Positions 5,943 through 9,073 of a DNA stretch of 9,073 nt are shown here, in pieces (within the stretch, counting starts at the first letter, position 1; each line of letters starts with the position of its first letter). Both the position numbers and the translations under genes were made by a program. The stretch comes from Chloroflexota bacterium (GTDB lineage Bacteria; Chloroflexota; Anaerolineae; B4-G1; DUEL01): positions 1-9,073 of the forward strand of contig JAGHZG010000037.1 in assembly GCA_017743275.1 (NCBI GenBank), written 5' to 3'. A model generated the notes under the pieces. That model did no database searches and had not been told where the DNA came from. It saw nothing but the letters and a program-made list of their open reading frames with translations.

Positions 5943-8900
5943 CCCCCATCGCTATCGCCTCACAAGAAGAGCAGTACCTGAGCCCCATCGCCACTGCTGA
6001 ACTGGTGGGAAGAGAAAAAGAGATTGCACAGGTCCTGGATACCATCCGGAAGGGAGGGCGATCGATCGTCTATATTACCGGTGTGGGCGGCATTGGCAAG
6101 ACCCGGCTGCTCCAGCACCTCCTTAAAACACTGTCTGAGCAGCCCACTCTGCGCGTCGCCGCAAGGCCGGTAGATATGTACCACACTGTAAATCATACAG
6201 TGGAGGGGCTGATTCAAGCCATCCAGGAGGTACTGGCCCCGGACGGAACAGGGTTTGAGCACTACCGGGAGGAGCGTGAGAAATTGTATCAAATCACCCG
6301 GGAAGAACGAGCCCAATGGCAGGAACAAAGAAACAAAGTGATCCGGGCATTTCTGGAGGATTTGAATGGCATTTCCCGGGCGACCCCGGTCGTGCTGGCG
6401 CTGGACACCGTGGAGAGGCTCTTCTTGCAGGAGGATCCCGTTGCCTCCCGCCTGGGGATTCCTACAGCGCGTGCTCTTGTGTATGACTGGCTGCTGAAAG
6501 AGTTTCTCCCCAGCGCGGTGAACACCGCTGTGCTCCTGGCCGGGCGTCCGGTTCCAATCCCTGTGGAGCAAGAGTTGGGCAGGACAGGTACTTTTTGCTC
6601 CATCGTCCTCTCCGGCCTGACGGAAGAGGAAACCCTGGAGTACTTTGAAAAGTTGGTATCCACTCTCCAGGCCAGCGACAACCACCGGGATCGCTTCGTG
6701 GCGGAGCGGATCCACCAGTGGAATGAGACATTTCGCCGGATGCTCTTCCACGCGCTGAAGGACGACGGGACGATCCGCCCGATTCTTCTGGCCCTGGCCA
6801 TTGACCATCTGGCCATCAGCGGTGAACCGTTCCAGGCAGCACAATCCCTGACAGAAGCACAAAAGTTGAGCCCTGAAGAGCGTCAACGAAATCAGCGGGA
6901 ATTGCTGCAAAGGGTTCAGACGCTGATTCGCCAGTCCCTTTCTCCTCTCGGAGGCTTCATTGAGGTGATGGGCTGGCTGCGTAAAGGGGCTGATGCGGAA
7001 TTGCTGGCGATGCTTTTGGAGGCAGAAGAGGCGGAAGTCATAGAGGCCTGCAAGTGGGCCCGGGAACTATCTTTTGTCAAAACTCGCCCGGCCGACCAGC
7101 GGCTCTTCCTGCACGATGAGATGTACGCCTTGCTTCGCGACCCCCGTGAGGCCGTTCCATTGAGGATATTCCGATCCTTGAAAGCCTACTATTCTCAACG
7201 GTTAGATCGGATTCGTGAAGAGATCGCTGGAATCTATAAATCGGCTGAGCCCAATCTCCCTGATTTTGGGGAGATTTACGGGCCCTCAACTCGCCTGCGG
7301 GACACCCTTGCTGAGAATCTCCATTACACTCTGCGGCACAATGCCCAGGGGGGCTTCCAGGAATACCTTCGGCTGGCGGAAGAAGCCCTCTCCATCGGTG
7401 ATGAAATGCTGGACATCCAGTTAAGGGCGGAGTTGCTGGACTTCTGGCGAGAACGGGACCCGCAGGACCGGGAAGCCATTGTAGATGGAATCCAACGGGC
7501 CGATTTCCTGGCCGACGCGTCAGTTCGCTGGGTGAAGCGGTTGATCGCCGCCGGACAATACGAAGAGGCCCTGAGAGTGACCCGCCGCCTGCGGGAGGAC
7601 GCCAGCGACCTGATCGAACAGGGCGGAGAGATAGCCGTGACCGAACTGAACCTGGCCGAAGCGCTCCTGATGACCTATCAGGGGAACCTGCAGGAGGCGG
7701 AGCATTTGCTTTCCCGGGTAAAGGCGAAAGTAGAGGCACTTCCCTCATCAGAAGCCACGATTCGCTGGAATATCATCAGAGGCCAACTGTATAATACCCT
7801 GGGATACCTGCGGCGCGTGCAGGGGCAATTTATCGCAGCAGCGGAGATGTACTGGCGGGCCCTCCCTTATTGGAGAGGCCTGAATATGGAAATGGAGCAG
7901 GCCAACACCCTGACCAACCTGGCTTTTGCTCTGATGTTAAGGGGAGCATTCGTTGCAGCCCGAATTCACGCACGGGATGCCCTGGGCCTCCGTAAGAAAC
8001 ACGGATTACCGGCCAGGGTGGCCCTCACGTTGAATACCCTCGCCGGGATAGAGATTTATGCTGGAGAATACCGGGAAGCGGAAACGTATGCTCTTCAGGC
8101 ATTGGCGATTGCCCAGCAAACACAATTCCCACGAGGAGAAGGGCTGGCGCATCTCTCTCTGGCGGCATGTTACCGGTTTATGAGCGAACCCCCCTGCCCG
8201 GAGCAGGAGCGGGTCCGCCTTCTGCAGAAATCCCTGGAGCACAGCCAGAGGGCCTTTGAGATTTTCTCCCAAGAACCGAGGGAACCCGAACGGTTGGTCG
8301 CCGCCCTCTATGAGAAAGGGATTACCCACCGTGAGTTCTGTCGTTTCCCATCCCCTGATGTTGACCTGCAGACACACAGGGTAGCAGCCGAAAAAGCGCT
8401 GCGGCAATCTATGGAAATGGCCCGGGAAAACGGCTTCTGGGCGCAGTACCTGGACGGAGCGCTGGGACTGGCCTGGATGTACTATTATGCTCAGGATGCA
8501 GCTCTGGACCAGCACCTGCAGACCATAGAACAGGAGGTCCGGCAACAATTTGCTTCCTACCTGATTACTCCATCCTCCTTCCCTCAGGTCCGGGAAGATA
8601 CAGTCCTGGGTATCTTCGCTCAACTGGCCCGCATGCACGTGCTGAAAGGAGTGCGGGCCATGGACGCTTTTGAACGCTCGGGGAAAGCCCCCCCCTATCC
8701 TGATCTGCAGGCCGCGGCACAAGAATTCGCCCTGGCGCTGGAGTACGACAAATTGATCGCGGATGACTTCCGCGACATGCGCCGGGCGCTCCGGGTGATT
8801 CACGAACGCCTGAAGAGGCTCAATGCTCGTGAGTTGAAAGCCATTTATGATGCCGTTTCCGAGATGGCTGCAATGTATCGGAGAGACCGCGAGGAATGGT

Positions 8901-8965
8901 ATTTCTGGCATCAGTTGCAGATCCTGTTTGGTCCCTACGATGTTCTCAGTACCCTGGCCGCATAA
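5939..8965 (+). CDS. Large STAND NTPase with a TPR-type helical repeat C-terminus
   Basis: The protein has 1008 residues from ATG 5939. ELVGREKEIA (21-30) is the usual entry to a STAND NTPase. Walker A is GVGGIGKT (48-55), Walker B VVLALDTVE (151-159, Asp156), and LLAGRP (199-204) the following strand with arginine. GLTEEETLEYF (226-236) and a Pro281-containing segment (276-289) complete the NTPase. A winged-helix-like region (about 340-410) follows. From about 535 to 780 there are helical hairpins of TPR type, for example around GQYEEALRV, GNLQEAEHLL, GQFIAAAEMY, GAFVAARIHA and GEYREAETYA. The C-terminal 200 residues are helical and unassigned. The layout resembles MalT/AfsR-like STAND proteins, but no LuxR or SARP DNA-binding domain is visible, nor any effector. 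The TPR region probably binds a ligand or protein partner and controls oligomerisation. The four-base overlap with the shorter STAND gene argues for a common complex or pathway. Confidence 0.85.
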   Translation: MTPIAIASQEEQYLSPIATAELVGREKEIAQVLDTIRKGGRSIVYITGVGGIGKTRLLQHLLKTLSEQPTLRVAARPVDMYHTVNHTVEGLIQAIQEVLAPDGTGFEHYREEREKLYQITREERAQWQEQRNKVIRAFLEDLNGISRATPVVLALDTVERLFLQEDPVASRLGIPTARALVYDWLLKEFLPSAVNTAVLLAGRPVPIPVEQELGRTGTFCSIVLSGLTEEETLEYFEKLVSTLQASDNHRDRFVAERIHQWNETFRRMLFHALKDDGTIRPILLALAIDHLAISGEPFQAAQSLTEAQKLSPEERQRNQRELLQRVQTLIRQSLSPLGGFIEVMGWLRKGADAELLAMLLEAEEAEVIEACKWARELSFVKTRPADQRLFLHDEMYALLRDPREAVPLRIFRSLKAYYSQRLDRIREEIAGIYKSAEPNLPDFGEIYGPSTRLRDTLAENLHYTLRHNAQGGFQEYLRLAEEALSIGDEMLDIQLRAELLDFWRERDPQDREAIVDGIQRADFLADASVRWVKRLIAAGQYEEALRVTRRLREDASDLIEQGGEIAVTELNLAEALLMTYQGNLQEAEHLLSRVKAKVEALPSSEATIRWNIIRGQLYNTLGYLRRVQGQFIAAAEMYWRALPYWRGLNMEMEQANTLTNLAFALMLRGAFVAARIHARDALGLRKKHGLPARVALTLNTLAGIEIYAGEYREAETYALQALAIAQQTQFPRGEGLAHLSLAACYRFMSEPPCPEQERVRLLQKSLEHSQRAFEIFSQEPREPERLVAALYEKGITHREFCRFPSPDVDLQTHRVAAEKALRQSMEMARENGFWAQYLDGALGLAWMYYYAQDAALDQHLQTIEQEVRQQFASYLITPSSFPQVREDTVLGIFAQLARMHVLKGVRAMDAFERSGKAPPYPDLQAAAQEFALALEYDKLIADDFRDMRRALRVIHERLKRLNARELKAIYDAVSEMAAMYRRDREEWYFWHQLQILFGPYDVLSTLAA

Positions 8966-8981
8966 GATCCGGCGGTACAGG

Positions 8982-9073
8982 ATGGCCGATCAGAATTCCC
9001 TGATCGGGACTATCAACGCCGTCTGCGCCGAGGGGATGATGCGCACGCCCCGCTTTGAACCCACCCCGGCCTG
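8982..9073 (+). CDS. Possible start of a further gene, cut by the window edge
   Basis: ATG 8982 begins a frame that stays open to the end of the window (30 codons, starting MADQNSLIGTINAVCAEG). It starts 17 bases after the STAND-TPR stop, a spacing that suits the same operon. Codons are GC-ending, as in the other genes. The Shine-Dalgarno match is poor: GGCGG at 8971-8975 is the best available. A minus-strand frame also reads openly from the window end down to a stop at 8990-8992 and would end QTALIVPIREF. A convergent gene is therefore a real alternative. No domain can be recognised. This is the most likely place in reach for the effector or partner of the cluster. Confidence 0.35.
   Translation, partial: MADQNSLIGTINAVCAEGMMRTPRFEPTPA
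8986..9007. repeat. Perfect 8-base inverted repeat just after the STAND-TPR gene
   Basis: CCGATCAG (8986-8993) and CTGATCGG (9000-9007) are perfectly complementary around a six-base AATTCC loop, 20 bases after the TAA of the preceding gene. There is no T-run after it on the + strand and no clear one on the - strand, so it is not a standard intrinsic terminator. It could be a weak or bidirectional terminator, a protein-binding site, or chance within the coding sequence that may start at 8982. Confidence 0.4.

Noticed and set aside
5960..6910. A 316-codon open frame on the minus strand.
   Set aside because: It lies wholly antisense to the NTPase domain of the STAND-TPR gene, where Walker A and B are clearly encoded on the + strand. 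Its product shows no domain, and long antisense frames are common in GC-rich DNA.
8006..8911. A 301-codon open frame on the minus strand.
   Set aside because: It is antisense to the TPR and C-terminal region of the STAND gene. The product is Cys/His/Gly-rich without a recognisable domain, and the + strand frame continues intact to its stop.
168..8965. The cluster as a known BREX, DISARM or transposon-targeting (TniB-like) system.
   Set aside because: No methyltransferase, helicase, nuclease, protease or transposase accompanies the ATPases in the window, and the ATPase layouts do not match the ones I know from those systems.

Overview
The window is one co-directional (+ strand) block of five complete genes, and all five encode P-loop NTPases of the AAA/STAND type. 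No complete gene encodes an enzyme of ordinary metabolism, a transposase, a tRNA or an rRNA. The DNA is visibly GC-rich. The gene types (several paralogous ATPases in a row, an ATPase fused to an OmpR-type winged helix, and a large STAND-TPR protein) resemble what is often seen in Chloroflexota such as Anaerolineae. That assignment is an inference from gene style; no phylogenetic marker is present.

Layout: 1-149 holds the possible 3' end of an upstream gene and a plausible sigma70-type promoter (101-129). 168-1904 encodes a two-helix membrane-anchored ATPase whose P-loop lysine is replaced by arginine. 1901-3322 overlaps it by four bases and encodes an ATPase with an intact P-loop and a C-terminal OmpR/PhoB-like DNA-binding domain. 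3323-3537 is a 215-base gap with a terminator-like hairpin and a long pyrimidine-rich tract. 3538-4731 encodes a third, soluble ATPase. 4761-5942 encodes a compact STAND-type NTPase that stops where repeats would normally begin. 5939-8965 overlaps it by four bases and encodes a 1008-residue STAND NTPase with a TPR-type helical repeat region. A possible further gene starts at 8982 and runs off the end.

The first three ATPases are divergent paralogues. They share a Walker A, a Walker B of the form hydrophobic-x-D, a box W-x4-L-x6-R that ends at a conserved arginine, and a Pro/Arg motif 34-36 residues further on. Two of them also share an N/D-P-F-G-P motif exactly 40 residues before the P-loop Lys/Arg. 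The last two belong to a different (STAND) family. The locus therefore looks like two NTPase modules placed together: a membrane ATPase plus DNA-binding ATPase plus soluble ATPase trio, and a STAND pair. A reasonable but unproven reading is a signalling or conflict (defence-like) system, with membrane sensing, NTP-dependent assembly, transcriptional output and a large TPR scaffold. No effector domain (nuclease, protease, TIR, CHAT, pore) is recognisable in the complete genes. If an effector exists it lies outside the window, perhaps in the gene starting near 8982.
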